Assembly: GCF_022814865.1 (NCBI RefSeq)
Contig: NZ_JAKVRD010000007.1
Span: forward strand, 1 to 64,000
Reading direction: 5' to 3'
DNA length: 64,000 bases
From: Shimia aestuarii
GTDB lineage: Bacteria; Pseudomonadota; Alphaproteobacteria; Rhodobacterales; Rhodobacteraceae
How positions within the stretch are numbered: the first letter of the stretch is position 1; the number at the start of each line of letters is the position of its first letter. The translations under genes and the position numbers were made by a program. Below, in pieces: positions 25,332 through 34,255 of the stretch. The notes below the pieces were generated by a model, which ran no database searches, was not told the origin of the DNA, and saw nothing but the letters and a program-made list of their open reading frames with translations.

Positions 25332-25359
25332 GGGGGTTCAAGTCCTGCCGGGCCTACCA
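25332..25359 (+). repeat. tRNA 3'-end-like fragment (T-arm, acceptor strand, CCA); candidate attachment site
   Basis: The sequence fits a T arm (GGGGG, loop TTCAAGT, CCTGC) then CGGGCCT, discriminator A and CCA. The 75-90 bases upstream do not fold as a tRNA: there is no D arm, no anticodon arm and no AGGCCCG-like 5' strand. This is the usual footprint left where an integrative element used a tRNA 3' end as its core. The fragment is in plus orientation. If it is an att core, the intact tRNA should lie at the other end of an element to its left. The link to the prophage on its right is therefore uncertain. Confidence 0.5.
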
Positions 25360-25651
25360 CGACAAATCTATCGCGTTGATTTCATTTGGTTTATCCGAGC
25401 TTTTTTCCCACTAGATCAGGGTGGGAAAAATGAGGTGGGAAAAGTACAAGGAGAATCGCGGATTTGAGCGCGGGCCGGGCGCTACTCCGGCTTATGCTTG
25501 GCATAGCCCCTAATTATTTTTCCAAGCTGTCCGTCGACTTAAGGCTACCGCGTGTCTCCGCTGGTCTCACAGTGAAATCTGGCCGAAATCTACTGCGCTA
25601 CCCTCCACGCCGCCGCGCTCCTGTATAAATTACCACGTCCGCTGAAACGAG

Positions 25652-25680
25652 AAAACCCCCGCCGATTTCTCGGCGAGGGT
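25652..25680 (-). terminator. Terminator of the prophage late operon
   Basis: On the minus strand, CCCTCGCCGA and TCGGCGGGGG form a strong stem with a GAAA loop, followed by TTTTC. It lies 74 bases past the stop of the outer spanin gene and marks the end of the late transcript. Confidence 0.88.
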
Positions 25681-25753
25681 CGAGGCAGGGACAGTGCCTC
25701 TTGGGTAACGCTGAGTTCCCTTCGTTATGACGGACTAACGCGCCGCCGTGCTT

Positions 25754-26008
25754 CTATCGGGGCTTGTAAGGCTTCGAGGAAAGCGTTTCGCCTATCGTCT
25801 CGAGCTTGCCGTTTGCCCGGATTCGCCCTGCCCGTTCGGCCGCGACCGCCAGCGCGAAATCGCGCTCTGTGCGCGGCGCTCCGCCCGTCCAGCCCGGCTC
25901 GGGCTGAAGGAGGTCGGCCGAGATCGGCGGAGCCGTGACACGCACGGCCGGATCATTGTCCCCACAGGCGCTCACCAGCGCCGCGCAGGTAATCAGAAAG
26001 CGCTTCAT
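25754..26008 (-). CDS. Outer-membrane spanin lipoprotein (Rz1-like)
   Basis: The 84-residue product starts with a lipoprotein signal peptide (MKRFLITCAALVSAC), with lipobox VSAC and a mature Cys at 15. The mature part is Pro-rich (APPISADLLQPEPG), as is usual for o-spanins. Its 5' end overlaps the 3' end of the inner spanin gene out of frame, the classic Rz/Rz1 arrangement. It would bridge to the inner spanin to fuse the two membranes at lysis. Confidence 0.75.
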   Translation of the reverse strand: MKRFLITCAALVSACGDNDPAVRVTAPPISADLLQPEPGWTGGAPRTERDFALAVAAERAGRIRANGKLETIGETLSSKPYKPR

Positions 26009-26264
26009 CGCCCCCCTCCATGTTTATGAGATCGCGCCGCAGCGCCTCGTATTCGGCCCGTTCGTCCTCGAGCCGGCGCAGCCATGCGCGATGCACCCGC
26101 GCGGCCTCCTCTGCGTCCTTTAGCGCGGTTTGTGCCGCGATCCGCTCGCGCTTCTCGATCGTCAGATCCGCGCGCAGCTCCGCGCGCTCCTGGACAACAG
26201 AGACCAGCCACCAGATCGCGAGGCCGGCCGCACCCGCGACCAGCAGGGATGGAATCCAGCGCAT
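25953..26264 (-). CDS. Inner-membrane spanin (Rz-like)
   Basis: The 103-residue protein has one N-terminal membrane segment (IPSLLVAGAAGLAIWWLVSVV) and a long coiled coil rich in Glu/Arg/Ala, as in i-spanins. It overlaps the o-spanin gene by 56 bases. It starts at 26264, where its ATG overlaps the previous stop (TGATG). Confidence 0.78.
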   Translation of the reverse strand: MRWIPSLLVAGAAGLAIWWLVSVVQERAELRADLTIEKRERIAAQTALKDAEEAARVHRAWLRRLEDERAEYEALRRDLINMEGGDEALSDYLRGAGERLWGQ

Positions 26265-26560
26265 CACGTCGACTCCGCGATATCGGGCAGGTCAACCGTC
26301 TTACCCTTCAGGTCGTGTGTGCAGTCCCCTAGAAAACGGATTGTCCCATCCGTCACGAAAGAGTGGCAGCGCTCTGTTTCGCGACTCCCACCGTACTCTC
26401 GCCAAGCATTGATTGACGGGGTTATGGTCGGTTTCTCAACGTCACCGTTGAAGCCCCAGCACGGTTTCGACTCTCGGTCGATATTTACAGAATGAACCCA
26501 ACCGCAACCGGGACACTTGAACTCGACCATATCGCCGTTCAGGCGCACTCGAGCACTCAT
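26264..26560 (-). CDS. DUF6527-like phage protein
   Basis: The 98 residues resemble the DUF6527 family found in phage lysis and tail regions. They include a putative metal-binding CPGC near 16-19 (VEFKCPGCGWVHSVNID), KPCWGFNGDVEKPTITPS, and CHSFVTDGTIRFLGDCTHDL. Function is unknown. It overlaps both the amidase and the inner spanin genes by start/stop sharing. Confidence 0.7.
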   Translation of the reverse strand: MSARVRLNGDMVEFKCPGCGWVHSVNIDRESKPCWGFNGDVEKPTITPSINAWREYGGSRETERCHSFVTDGTIRFLGDCTHDLKGKTVDLPDIAEST

Positions 26561-27108
26561 GTCGCCCGCTCGATGCCACGGAGCACGGCCAGCGCGAGCG
26601 CGCGCTTCTCAGACGCCTCATCGCTTGCCGCCTGCCCTTTCGCAGACGACCCGAAGAACGGCTCGATCAGGATTGCAGGAGCGCGGCCGGAGATCAGGCT
26701 TGCGTATCCACGACCCGAGCGCCGCGTCTTGACGCCCCGATCCTTCAGCCCGAGCGCTTCGACCATCTCCTCTTGCACGGCGCGCGCAATGCGGAGAGAC
26801 GCCGGCGAGCCGCTCGAAAGGGTCTCGGTGCCGGTCGCGGCCGGGTTGTCATGGCTGTTGAAGTGCAGCTCGACGGTGACGTCCGCGCCCCAGGCATCGG
26901 TGGCGCCATAGACCGCCTCTATCTCGTCGAGGTAGCCGCCGTGGCCGGCCTCGCGAAAGAACACCTCCGCATCGAGGCCGAAGCGCCTGGCCTCTTTGCG
27001 CATGATCTCGGCCAGCCCCTTGTTCCAGGACCATTCGGTCACGCCAGTATCAGGACGCACTGCGCCCTGCGCTCGGGCGTTATGCCCGACCACGATTGCC
27101 AGTTTCAT
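26557..27108 (-). CDS. Endolysin: N-acetylmuramoyl-L-alanine amidase (Amidase_3-like)
   Basis: The 183 residues match zinc amidases that cut the MurNAc-L-Ala bond. Likely zinc ligands are His9 (IVVGHN), a Glu in TEWSWN or just after, and His in VELHFNSHDNP. The catalytic Glu is in AILIEPFFGSS. There is no signal peptide, so release needs a holin, and candidates are encoded directly upstream. AGGAGACG supports the ATG at 27108. Confidence 0.85.
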   Translation of the reverse strand: MKLAIVVGHNARAQGAVRPDTGVTEWSWNKGLAEIMRKEARRFGLDAEVFFREAGHGGYLDEIEAVYGATDAWGADVTVELHFNSHDNPAATGTETLSSGSPASLRIARAVQEEMVEALGLKDRGVKTRRSGRGYASLISGRAPAILIEPFFGSSAKGQAASDEASEKRALALAVLRGIERAT

Positions 27109-27210
27109 GGCTCGTCTCCTATGTGAGAAAGCCCCGCGATCCGGCGCAGATCACGAGGCGAGTAAAGCTCCAGTGTGACCAGCGCGCCGGCCAGAGCGAT
27201 GCAGAGAGTG

Positions 27211-27327
27211 CTAGAAGAACAGCGGCAGGATCAGAAAAAGCAGGAGCCCGATCGGCAGGCCGATCTTGAGCGTGTGCCACATGTCCTCGTTTGGGGCGCC
27301 CTTATCGCGCCGGATCTTCTTGCTCAC
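27211..27327 (-). CDS. Small one-helix membrane protein of the lysis cassette
   Basis: The 38-residue frame starts with GTG overlapping the holin stop codon (GTGA) and has GGAGG six bases upstream. It has a basic N terminus (SKKIRRDKG) and a single C-terminal membrane helix (IGLPIGLLLFLILPLFF). It may be a second holin, antiholin or pinholin-like protein. A 102-base gap follows before the amidase gene; it has an open frame but no usable start. Confidence 0.6.
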   Translation of the reverse strand: MSKKIRRDKGAPNEDMWHTLKIGLPIGLLLFLILPLFF

Positions 27328-27662
27328 GCGTCGTCCTCCACAAGCTTGCGGCCTGCGAGGAACCTTTCGACCAAGGTGACCCCGACCAAGCCAACGATGA
27401 ATGCGCCGGCACAAAGCGTCCCGAGCGCCGAATGCATCCCCTCGGGAAGCTCACCCACCCAAGGCCGCACTAGAAACGGCGACAGGACACCAACCCCGAA
27501 CGCCATCGCGGATCCGATAAAGGTCACCCGGATGCCTTCGATGACGCCGGTCTTGATCGTCGCGGATCGGACCAACCCGCCGAGCGCCCCGAAGAAAGCG
27601 AGCAAGGCGCCCTGTTCGTTGAAAATCTGCCCAAAGAGGCTCGGATCGGGTCCGTTGTCCAT
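27324..27662 (-). CDS. Putative holin
   Basis: The 112-residue product has about three membrane segments: LLAFFGALGGLVRSATI, VTFIGSAMAFGVGVLSPFLV, and TLCAGAFIVGLVGVTLVERF. It lies two genes upstream of the amidase and spanins. Position and topology support a holin that releases the endolysin. The start at 27662 (MDNGPDPSLFG) has AGAAGGAAAG upstream; the open frame extends further up without a good start. Confidence 0.7.
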   Translation of the reverse strand: MDNGPDPSLFGQIFNEQGALLAFFGALGGLVRSATIKTGVIEGIRVTFIGSAMAFGVGVLSPFLVRPWVGELPEGMHSALGTLCAGAFIVGLVGVTLVERFLAGRKLVEDDA

Positions 27663-27763
27663 CTGTCTCTCTTTCCTTCTTGTCATTTGCCGCCAGACTT
27701 TGCGCCTATCGCTCCGGGCGGCTCGGGGGTGCTCAGGCCGGGAGGCCGTGTTGCGTTGGGTGC

Positions 27764-28159
27764 TTAGAGCTCCGGCTCCGGCTCGAACTCGTAGCCGTGG
27801 CCTGCGAGGACGGATGCAGTCCAATTGCTTGGGACGGTGCCTGCGACGGAATGAACAGTCAGGCCCGCGCTTGCCGCCTGTGCATCGCCAGAGGAAATCA
27901 CTCCGTTCTCGCCCCACACATTGTTGCCAATGTCGGGAAGGTCTGCGCTGTCCGCAAAGGCGCGCCATGCGGCTTCAAGCTCGGCTGTCGCACTCATATC
28001 CTGTGCCAAGTAGGCGACAACCGGACCCGTGGTGCCTTCGGCCACGAGGCGGCGTCCGCTGGTGAAGGTGCCGGGGCCGCGCCCTTGGGCCTCGAGAACG
28101 GCGCTCAGGTCGGCCGCTTGAGCGGCAGTTGCGATAAGGATGCAGGGAACAGTAGCCAT
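27764..28159 (-). CDS. Hypothetical phage structural protein
   Basis: A 131-residue product with no recognised domain (MATVPCILIATAAQAADLSA at the N terminus). It follows the LamG-like tail protein by one base after its stop, with GGAG upstream. Location among tail-fibre genes suggests a virion or fibre accessory protein. Confidence 0.6.
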   Translation of the reverse strand: MATVPCILIATAAQAADLSAVLEAQGRGPGTFTSGRRLVAEGTTGPVVAYLAQDMSATAELEAAWRAFADSADLPDIGNNVWGENGVISSGDAQAASAGLTVHSVAGTVPSNWTASVLAGHGYEFEPEPEL

Positions 28160-28160
28160 G

Positions 28161-29276
28161 TCAGGCACTCCATTTGTTGTGTAGTTTGAGGGCTTCGGAA
28201 GCGGTGATCACATCGTCGGTGACGATCAGGTTGGACACATCGCCGTCAAAATGCGCCGCGCTCGATCCGTCGAAGTTGAGGGAGCCGAAAAAGTGAGGGT
28301 TGGCGGTATCAACTGCACCAGACTGCGCAGCGGAATAGACCGACACGCCGTCCTCATATAGCGTGACGGTAGTGCCGTCCCACGTGAGTATTGCCGTGAC
28401 GAACACCCCGAGTTTGTCTGTGCTGCCCTTGATTTGCCCTGCGCCATCATCACCGACGCCGCCCGCAATAGAACCGTCTGAAGCTAACGAGACATAGCAT
28501 TTTCCGGTGGTCCCGCTCGGACGCGCGCCAAACACGACGCAATTCCCAACATTGGCCTTAAACCGCACGGCGATACTGCCTGCGGTGGTAGGCTTGAGCG
28601 TCATAGGCAGTCGATCATCCACACCATCAAAGCGCAGGATATTCGGGGCGTACCATTTCGGCTTGTAGGAGGTCGTGGACTGCGAAGCGTGGTTGCCGGG
28701 GATCCCGCGGACGGAGATGCTATCGTACAATGCAGTTAGCCCTGCGGAAGTGTATGGATACACCCGCATCACACCTTGCGTGATGGTTACGATTACATCT
28801 GATACTGAACCGATCTGGTTGCTGATTATAGTTGATACGCCATCGTAGATGCCAAACCTAGGGGACGATCCACCAACGCCCCCAATTGGAACCAGGTATG
28901 TTCCGTTCTGAAGCGAAATGTCTTGGCGAACCCCGGTATTGCTCACTGCTCCGCCAGTGATGGACAAGCTGCCCGAGACGGACACCGCCGAGCCATCGCC
29001 AACAATATCCCAGCCACTCAAGTCAGTATCAAACCCACCATTCGTCACCAACTCCGGCCCAAGGTTGCCAAGCCCGCCTTGCGATTGGTCGATCATCAAC
29101 CCCACAACATCGGCGTCAGACGCAACCGGCGTTGCCCCCGCTTCATCCTGAAACAGCGTCGAGAGGTCGGAGAGGTCAGGCATCGTGCCGGACACCCCGC
29201 CTGCGAAGAGGGAGGCCGGTGACCAGCCGCCTCCCCGCACCGCGAGTTCCGGCAGGGAAACACCAACTCCGATCAT
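28161..29276 (-). CDS. Tail fibre-like protein with LamG/concanavalin-like domain
   Basis: The N terminus (GGWSPASLFAGGVSGTMPDL then LFQDEAGATPV) is a module common in distal tail or fibre proteins of Rhodobacterales prophages. Residues about 90-210 look like a carbohydrate-binding beta fold. The C-terminal part (about 225-371) is LamG-like: FDGVDDRLPMTLKPTTAGSI, ILTWDGTTVTLYEDG, HFDGDVSNLIVTDD. It may contact host surface sugars. The ATG overlaps the previous stop (ATGA). Confidence 0.75.
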   Translation of the reverse strand: MIGVGVSLPELAVRGGGWSPASLFAGGVSGTMPDLSDLSTLFQDEAGATPVASDADVVGLMIDQSQGGLGNLGPELVTNGGFDTDLSGWDIVGDGSAVSVSGSLSITGGAVSNTGVRQDISLQNGTYLVPIGGVGGSSPRFGIYDGVSTIISNQIGSVSDVIVTITQGVMRVYPYTSAGLTALYDSISVRGIPGNHASQSTTSYKPKWYAPNILRFDGVDDRLPMTLKPTTAGSIAVRFKANVGNCVVFGARPSGTTGKCYVSLASDGSIAGGVGDDGAGQIKGSTDKLGVFVTAILTWDGTTVTLYEDGVSVYSAAQSGAVDTANPHFFGSLNFDGSSAAHFDGDVSNLIVTDDVITASEALKLHNKWSA

Positions 29277-29575
29277 GGCGCGATTGCCACTTTGACGCCG
29301 GTCGCGGCCGTGCCTGTCGCAAGGATGCGCTTGACGGAGGTCGGCAAAGGCTGGCCTGCGATCAGATAATCGGTGCGAACGTTCTCGTGACGGTCGTGAT
29401 AGACCACATCCCCGTCCTCTGCGACTTTGATCGAGACGCCGATCGACGCCACCCCGTCCTTGTCGAGCACGTTGTCCTCATCATCGTCTGGCGTCGGCTC
29501 GACCCAATAGTCGACCATCCCGCTCAGGGCGATCGAGGCGGTGCCTTTCGCATGGTTCACAAATGGATTGCTCAT
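29273..29575 (-). CDS. Hypothetical phage tail-region protein
   Basis: A 100-residue acidic protein (DYWVEPTPDDDEDNVLDKDG). AGGAG precedes the ATG at 29575, and the stop overlaps the next gene. No domain recognised. It is placed between a Gly-rich tail protein and a LamG-like fibre protein. Confidence 0.65.
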   Translation of the reverse strand: MSNPFVNHAKGTASIALSGMVDYWVEPTPDDDEDNVLDKDGVASIGVSIKVAEDGDVVYHDRHENVRTDYLIAGQPLPTSVKRILATGTAATGVKVAIAP

Positions 29576-29619
29576 GTCTTTCTCCTGTCTTGAAACCTGA
29601 TCCATGGCCCGTGCGGACC

Positions 29620-30633
29620 TTAGAGAAGCGTGATGATTGCCTTGCCGTTCCCGCCGGACGCCTTGAAGCCGCCGCCGCCGCCCGGCACAGACCCGGCACT
29701 GTTTGCATCTCCGCCGTTGCCGCCGTCGATACTGCCGCCGCCATTGCCAGAAGAGACACCGTATTCGTATCCACCGCCGCCACCGCCGCCATTGATCGAT
29801 CGACCGCCATCATCGCCTTGATTGCCGCCAGCACCGCCGGCCCCATCATTCGAAGCGTCGCCGCCGTTTCCGGTTCCGCCGCCGGGCCAGCCGCCCGCCG
29901 CACCAGACTCACCAAGTCCAGCACCAGCACCACCTGATGTTTCGCCACCGGCCTCGCCACCGTAGGCCGTCAGAAGCGTCCCGAATGTTGTGGATCCGCC
30001 GTTGTTCCCCGGTGCGCCGCCCTGCCCGATTGTAACTGCGATACTCGAGGCGAGGTCGCCCAGTCGGAACAGCTTCCAGCGATAGGCGCCACCACCGCCA
30101 CCGGCGCCAGAAATCTGGGCGCCGCCATAGCCGCCGCCGCCGGGGCCCCATAGTTCGACGAGAACCAGACGGTCATCATCGAGGCCGAGCGGCTTGATCC
30201 ATGTGTCGTCCGCAAGATATTCCCAGCGGCCATAGGTGGCGCCCGCCCCACCCCCTGCGCCGCTCAGGCGAATGAAATTGCCGCCGACATATTCCAGCAA
30301 GTCTCGCAGCCCGTCCTCGAGCGCCCCGGCCACGAGCGCGGAACCGTCAGAGGACAGCACAGGCACCGCGCCGGTCGCATCAATGTTGAGCGTCACGCCG
30401 CCGGTGTTCACCGCCGCCCATGTGATCGTGAACTTCATCCCGTCCTTCAGACCAGCGCCAGGCAGCGCAGGATCTACCGAGGCCGTCACAACATCGCCTG
30501 TCCCGGCGACCGAGGTCAGGGGCAGGCAGGAAGCGTCATAGAGCGCGCCGATGTGGCCGGCATATTCGTCGAGGAAGTCTGGCCCGTCCGGTTTCGGTGT
30601 GGTTGCGCTGTTCGTGGTATCGCGGGTGCTCAT
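29620..30633 (-). CDS. Glycine-rich tail protein
   Basis: The 337-residue protein has an N-terminal part typical of tail-fibre hinge proteins (about 1-140). From about 165 it has long Gly/Ala/Asn-rich segments (GGEAGGETSGGAGAGLGESG, GGNQGDDGGRSINGGGGGGG), as in polyglycine receptor-binding tips of some phages. It ends KAIITLL, the usual closing strand of this glycine-rich family. The ATG overlaps the gpJ stop. Confidence 0.75.
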   Translation of the reverse strand: MSTRDTTNSATTPKPDGPDFLDEYAGHIGALYDASCLPLTSVAGTGDVVTASVDPALPGAGLKDGMKFTITWAAVNTGGVTLNIDATGAVPVLSSDGSALVAGALEDGLRDLLEYVGGNFIRLSGAGGGAGATYGRWEYLADDTWIKPLGLDDDRLVLVELWGPGGGGYGGAQISGAGGGGGAYRWKLFRLGDLASSIAVTIGQGGAPGNNGGSTTFGTLLTAYGGEAGGETSGGAGAGLGESGAAGGWPGGGTGNGGDASNDGAGGAGGNQGDDGGRSINGGGGGGGYEYGVSSGNGGGSIDGGNGGDANSAGSVPGGGGGFKASGGNGKAIITLL

Positions 30634-33600
30634 GCCCAAATCTCCGGTGCTTCTTGAACCATGGTGATTGACCAGGTGAACTGACTGCGCGGCTCCATGC
30701 CCGCGACGATCATTCGCCTGTATTCCGTGCCGAGCACGCCGACCGCGACCAAGATGTCCAGCTCGAGGCCGGTCGCGCTCACAGGCGATGCGAAGGTGAG
30801 CGTGGCAGTCTCTGCCGAAACCCCGCTCAGCTCGTGAACTGTGATCGTGCCATCCGTCCGGCGCAGCACGACACCCGTGCGCGCACCGATCAGGCCCATG
30901 TCCGCGACTTCGCCCATATCGGTGATCTCGTCGAACCCATCCTCGGAGAAGATTGGCGCATCCTCGTCGATCGTGATCGAGATAACATCGCCACTGGCAT
31001 CAAACGCCATATCGGCCACACGGCCAGTCCCGGCGCGCCTCGTCAGCATGTCGTGCTGCACCCCGACCAAAGAGCCGCGACGGCAGACAATGGCCTCTGC
31101 GGGCGCGTCCAGCGTGTAGAAGGCGCTGCGCAGCTCTGCGGTGAGGAAGTCATACTCAGCCCGCGCCCTAACCTCTGCCTCGGTCACGAGCGCGTCATAA
31201 GTCACTTGCTCGGTCAGCCCGCCGCGCTCCTGATCCGGGTTGCGGTACGCCGTGATCTGGTGTGCCTCATAGTCCCGCGACTTGTCCGGGAAGGTGATCC
31301 GGAATCCGTCCGGCAGTTTGGCAAAGCCCTTCGACCACCGGAAGCTTGAAGAGTTGCGTGGCGTGAAGATCTGCACCGGCCCTTCGCCACTGCGATCATA
31401 GTCCCGCGTCACGCCCCAAATGTCGCTCATGTAGGGCCGGGCATAGCCCGCCGCCGCGACGATCCGCGCAGCCTCATCGACGCTCTGCCCCTCATGCAGC
31501 GCGTTGACCTCGTATCCCGCCGCATCGCAAGCCGTGCGCCATGCGAGAAGGCCATCGTCATCGATGATGTCTTCTGGCACCGGATCGAAGTTCAGCCGCC
31601 CGAGGAGCATGTCTCGCAAATGCGGTGCCGGGTTCGAACTGGTGCGCCAGACCGACCAGGAGGCTGCGCCGGGTGCGGTGATCTCGTCAGGCGCGGCAGT
31701 CGCATCCCAGAACCGGGCCGAATGGATCGTGCCGTTGAAGTCCGAGTCGTCCTCGCCGTTGACCATATTGCCGACATAGGCGCCAACCCCGCCAAGGTTC
31801 GTCCCCGCCCACTCCCCACTGGGGAAGCCACTGGCCGCGCTCGCCGTGCCGAGATCCGTGACCTCAAGCGCCGCGTGGTCATAGGCCCAGAGCGAGACGG
31901 ACGCCGCGACCGGATCAAATTCAGTGTAAAAGGTCATGCGCTTGCCCGCGAAGGCCGAGACGTCCATCGACAGCCTCGCCATGTCCGTCTGGGGCGGTGC
32001 TGCACCATTCCCGGCGCGAAGGACCAGCTGACCCGACGAGACGCCCAGATATGAGCCGAGCGCTCCGCCACCTTGCTCCCAGATCACGCCGACCGGGCTT
32101 TCCGGCATGGTCACGTCCAAGGCCGCAAAGACCACATCCGTCCGCGTGAACTCCGACTCGTCGATCTCCGTGAGCTGATCCCGCTCGAAGGTCGGCTCAG
32201 GCAGGACCGGTTCCGGCTGGCCATAGTCCGACACATATCCGGAGGCCATCGCAGACACCTGCTCGACCCGCCGGTTGCGCGCCTTGATCGCGATCAGAGC
32301 GAGATCACCCGCCGGAACCGGGTGCTCATTCCAGACCGAAACGCAGCGCAGGATATAAACCGCATCCGCGATACTGTCCTTGCTCTGATTGATCTTCGGG
32401 CTGGCCGCGCCCTCGTATGTGAACGGATCACGCACCGAGCCGTTGATCGTGTAGCCGTCCGGATCATAGGCCGTCTCGCGGATCGCATAGCCGCGCACCG
32501 CCTCGATTTCGTAGCGCCCCTTCGGAAAGGTGGCCTCATCAAGCACAAACTCCGCGACATGCCGCCCGAGCGTCACATGCTCGACGCCCGTGGTGCCGAG
32601 GTTGTTCGCGTCCATGTAGTCATCGCCGACACCATCGGTGAAGTAGCTATGAGCCTCGCGATCATCGGTTGCCGGAGTGATCGACTGCCCTGTCGACGAA
32701 CTGCGCGCCTCGACCCACCCCTTGCTCGACGCAGCGCCGGGATAGGACGTGGCATCATCGGTCCAGCGCAGCCGGATCGTTGCCCGCTGTTGCCCGATAT
32801 CCGCCGCCGCGTAGTGGATCTCGGGAAGGTTGATCCAAGCCTCGGTGCTGATCTCACGCATCCGAAGGCGCAGCGGCACCCGCAAGAACACATCGTCCTC
32901 GCCCTTGTAGTGCAGCCCTTGCGGGAAGGCGACGTGAAGCAGCACCTCGTCAGGCTCTTGCCGGGTCGAGGCGGTGATCGCCATCGGCAGCGCATCGCCA
33001 ATATCGCCGGTCTCGGTCTCGAGGCGCGTTCCGTCATCTCCCGACACCGCATGGCCGCGCATTTCGTTTTGCAGCGTGACCGTGAAGCTCTGGCGCTCGA
33101 CCAGCTCGAGCGGCATATCACCGGGCCAGCCCTCGCGGATCTCGTATTCGATACCCTCGGCCTCGGCCAAAGGCGCGCCCGCAATCCGGATATCCTCGAG
33201 TTGATGCGGCCCGGCCAGCACATAGACAGCCTCGACCACCTCGTCCTCACCCTCGAAATAGGTGAACGGTTGCACCGCCATCGGCGGGAAGATCTTACGG
33301 GAGCCGGTCACGCGCGGGATCGGCCCGTTCGGCTCGAGCACGTTGCCCTGCGCGCTGGCCGCGCCCTTGTTGCGCACGGCGGAATCGTCAACCGAGACCG
33401 CAGGCGGCGGCGCAAGCGCAGAGATCAGCAAGCCACCGACCAGCGACACGCCCCCGGAGATAGCCAGTGCGCCGACACCGCCTGCCGCAAATGTCGACCC
33501 GCTCAGGAGGCCCGACGAGACCAAACCGCCCCCTGCGATCCACCCCGTCGCCGCCGTGAGCGCGATCGCGGCGATCAGAGCGAGCGGGTTCTTCCCGTCA

Positions 33601-33857
33601 TCACCGCCCCCCCGGATTGCGGCATGGAACGTCACCTCGACAGGCACCCCGTTTGCCGCGGCCTTTGGCCGGATGTTTGCCCACTGCTCGCGCGGCACCT
33701 GAAAGCCGTTGATGCAAATCGCACCATGATCCGCGAAATCCGGCGGCAGGCACCCCATCCGACCGGCGAGCTGCGCGAGGGACAGCCCCTCCGGCAGATA
33801 TGAGACCTCCGGCGCGAGGCTGAACGGCTCGCGGTAAACGGACGTGATCCGGCTCAT
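30630..33857 (-). CDS. Tail tip attachment protein (gpJ-like)
   Basis: The 1075-residue product is the central tail tip/host-specificity protein. It shows a ubiquitin-like N terminus (ICINGFQVPREQWANIRP), a small hydrophobic hairpin (LALIAAIALTAATGWIAGGG), and the conserved baseplate-hub sections NGPIPRVTGSRKIFPPMA and AVYVLAGPHQLEDIRIAG. An inserted concanavalin-like domain lies at about 575-710. The C-terminal part includes GRVADMAFDASGDVISITID. The start at 33857 overlaps the previous stop and has GGAGG upstream; an in-frame extension to 34061 is antisense-like and rejected. Confidence 0.88.
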   Translation of the reverse strand: MSRITSVYREPFSLAPEVSYLPEGLSLAQLAGRMGCLPPDFADHGAICINGFQVPREQWANIRPKAAANGVPVEVTFHAAIRGGGDDGKNPLALIAAIALTAATGWIAGGGLVSSGLLSGSTFAAGGVGALAISGGVSLVGGLLISALAPPPAVSVDDSAVRNKGAASAQGNVLEPNGPIPRVTGSRKIFPPMAVQPFTYFEGEDEVVEAVYVLAGPHQLEDIRIAGAPLAEAEGIEYEIREGWPGDMPLELVERQSFTVTLQNEMRGHAVSGDDGTRLETETGDIGDALPMAITASTRQEPDEVLLHVAFPQGLHYKGEDDVFLRVPLRLRMREISTEAWINLPEIHYAAADIGQQRATIRLRWTDDATSYPGAASSKGWVEARSSSTGQSITPATDDREAHSYFTDGVGDDYMDANNLGTTGVEHVTLGRHVAEFVLDEATFPKGRYEIEAVRGYAIRETAYDPDGYTINGSVRDPFTYEGAASPKINQSKDSIADAVYILRCVSVWNEHPVPAGDLALIAIKARNRRVEQVSAMASGYVSDYGQPEPVLPEPTFERDQLTEIDESEFTRTDVVFAALDVTMPESPVGVIWEQGGGALGSYLGVSSGQLVLRAGNGAAPPQTDMARLSMDVSAFAGKRMTFYTEFDPVAASVSLWAYDHAALEVTDLGTASAASGFPSGEWAGTNLGGVGAYVGNMVNGEDDSDFNGTIHSARFWDATAAPDEITAPGAASWSVWRTSSNPAPHLRDMLLGRLNFDPVPEDIIDDDGLLAWRTACDAAGYEVNALHEGQSVDEAARIVAAAGYARPYMSDIWGVTRDYDRSGEGPVQIFTPRNSSSFRWSKGFAKLPDGFRITFPDKSRDYEAHQITAYRNPDQERGGLTEQVTYDALVTEAEVRARAEYDFLTAELRSAFYTLDAPAEAIVCRRGSLVGVQHDMLTRRAGTGRVADMAFDASGDVISITIDEDAPIFSEDGFDEITDMGEVADMGLIGARTGVVLRRTDGTITVHELSGVSAETATLTFASPVSATGLELDILVAVGVLGTEYRRMIVAGMEPRSQFTWSITMVQEAPEIWA

Positions 33858-34255
33858 TTGTGCTGAAACCTCCTGATACCGATCACCCGCGACCGGATCA
33901 AAACGTGTGTGAGCGGCACGATCACCGCATGAGACGCCGCCTCGATGTGCAGCATGTTCTTTGCATCGACCATCACCCCGACATGGCCGGGGAAACTCCG
34001 CGTAGTGAGGCGCATGACCACCACGTCGAACTCTCGCGGATCGTTGACAGGACGCCAGCACTCGGCCTCCTGCCCCGCCTGCATAGCCCGTGTGACGCGC
34101 ATCAGGTCACGCGCGCTGATCTCGCCATAGGTCGGCAGCTCGATGCCCAACTCCGAGCGGTAGACTGAGACCACAACGCCCCAACAGTCGAACGCCTCCG
34201 GCCCCCGCCCTCCATCTTCGAAAGGCAGGCCGACATACGCGGAACTCCAGTGCAT
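33854..34255 (-). CDS. NlpC/P60-like tail assembly peptidase (gpK-like)
   Basis: The 133 residues carry the NlpC/P60 catalytic set: Cys in FDCWGVVVSVY (near 24), His in FPGHVGVMVD, and a third polar residue in MLHIEAAS. Such proteins sit at the tail tip and cut peptidoglycan cross-links during assembly or entry. The start at 34255 overlaps the previous stop (TGATG). Confidence 0.85.
   Translation of the reverse strand: MHWSSAYVGLPFEDGGRGPEAFDCWGVVVSVYRSELGIELPTYGEISARDLMRVTRAMQAGQEAECWRPVNDPREFDVVVMRLTTRSFPGHVGVMVDAKNMLHIEAASHAVIVPLTHVLIRSRVIGIRRFQHK

Larger units (their letters stand above)
25238..25753. other. Host-prophage junction region
   Basis: No gene is called in these 516 bases. 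They hold a tRNA 3'-end-like fragment (25332-25359), two near copies of GTGGGAAAA (about 25421-25442), the prophage late terminator (25652-25680) and a second hairpin (GAGGCA/TGCCTC, about 25682-25700). A very short frame from about 25430 (MRWEKYKENRGF) ends after 27 codons and is probably a remnant or chance. Confidence 0.5.

Noticed and set aside
25270-25359. A complete tRNA or permuted tmRNA gene ending at the CCA
   Set aside because: No D or anticodon arm, no 5' acceptor strand upstream, and no matching GGGG-type 5' end downstream as a permuted tmRNA would need.
27108-27210. Extra small gene between the one-helix membrane protein and the amidase
   Set aside because: A frame ending at the amidase start is open (LAGALVTLELYSPRDL) but has no ATG, GTG or TTG start.
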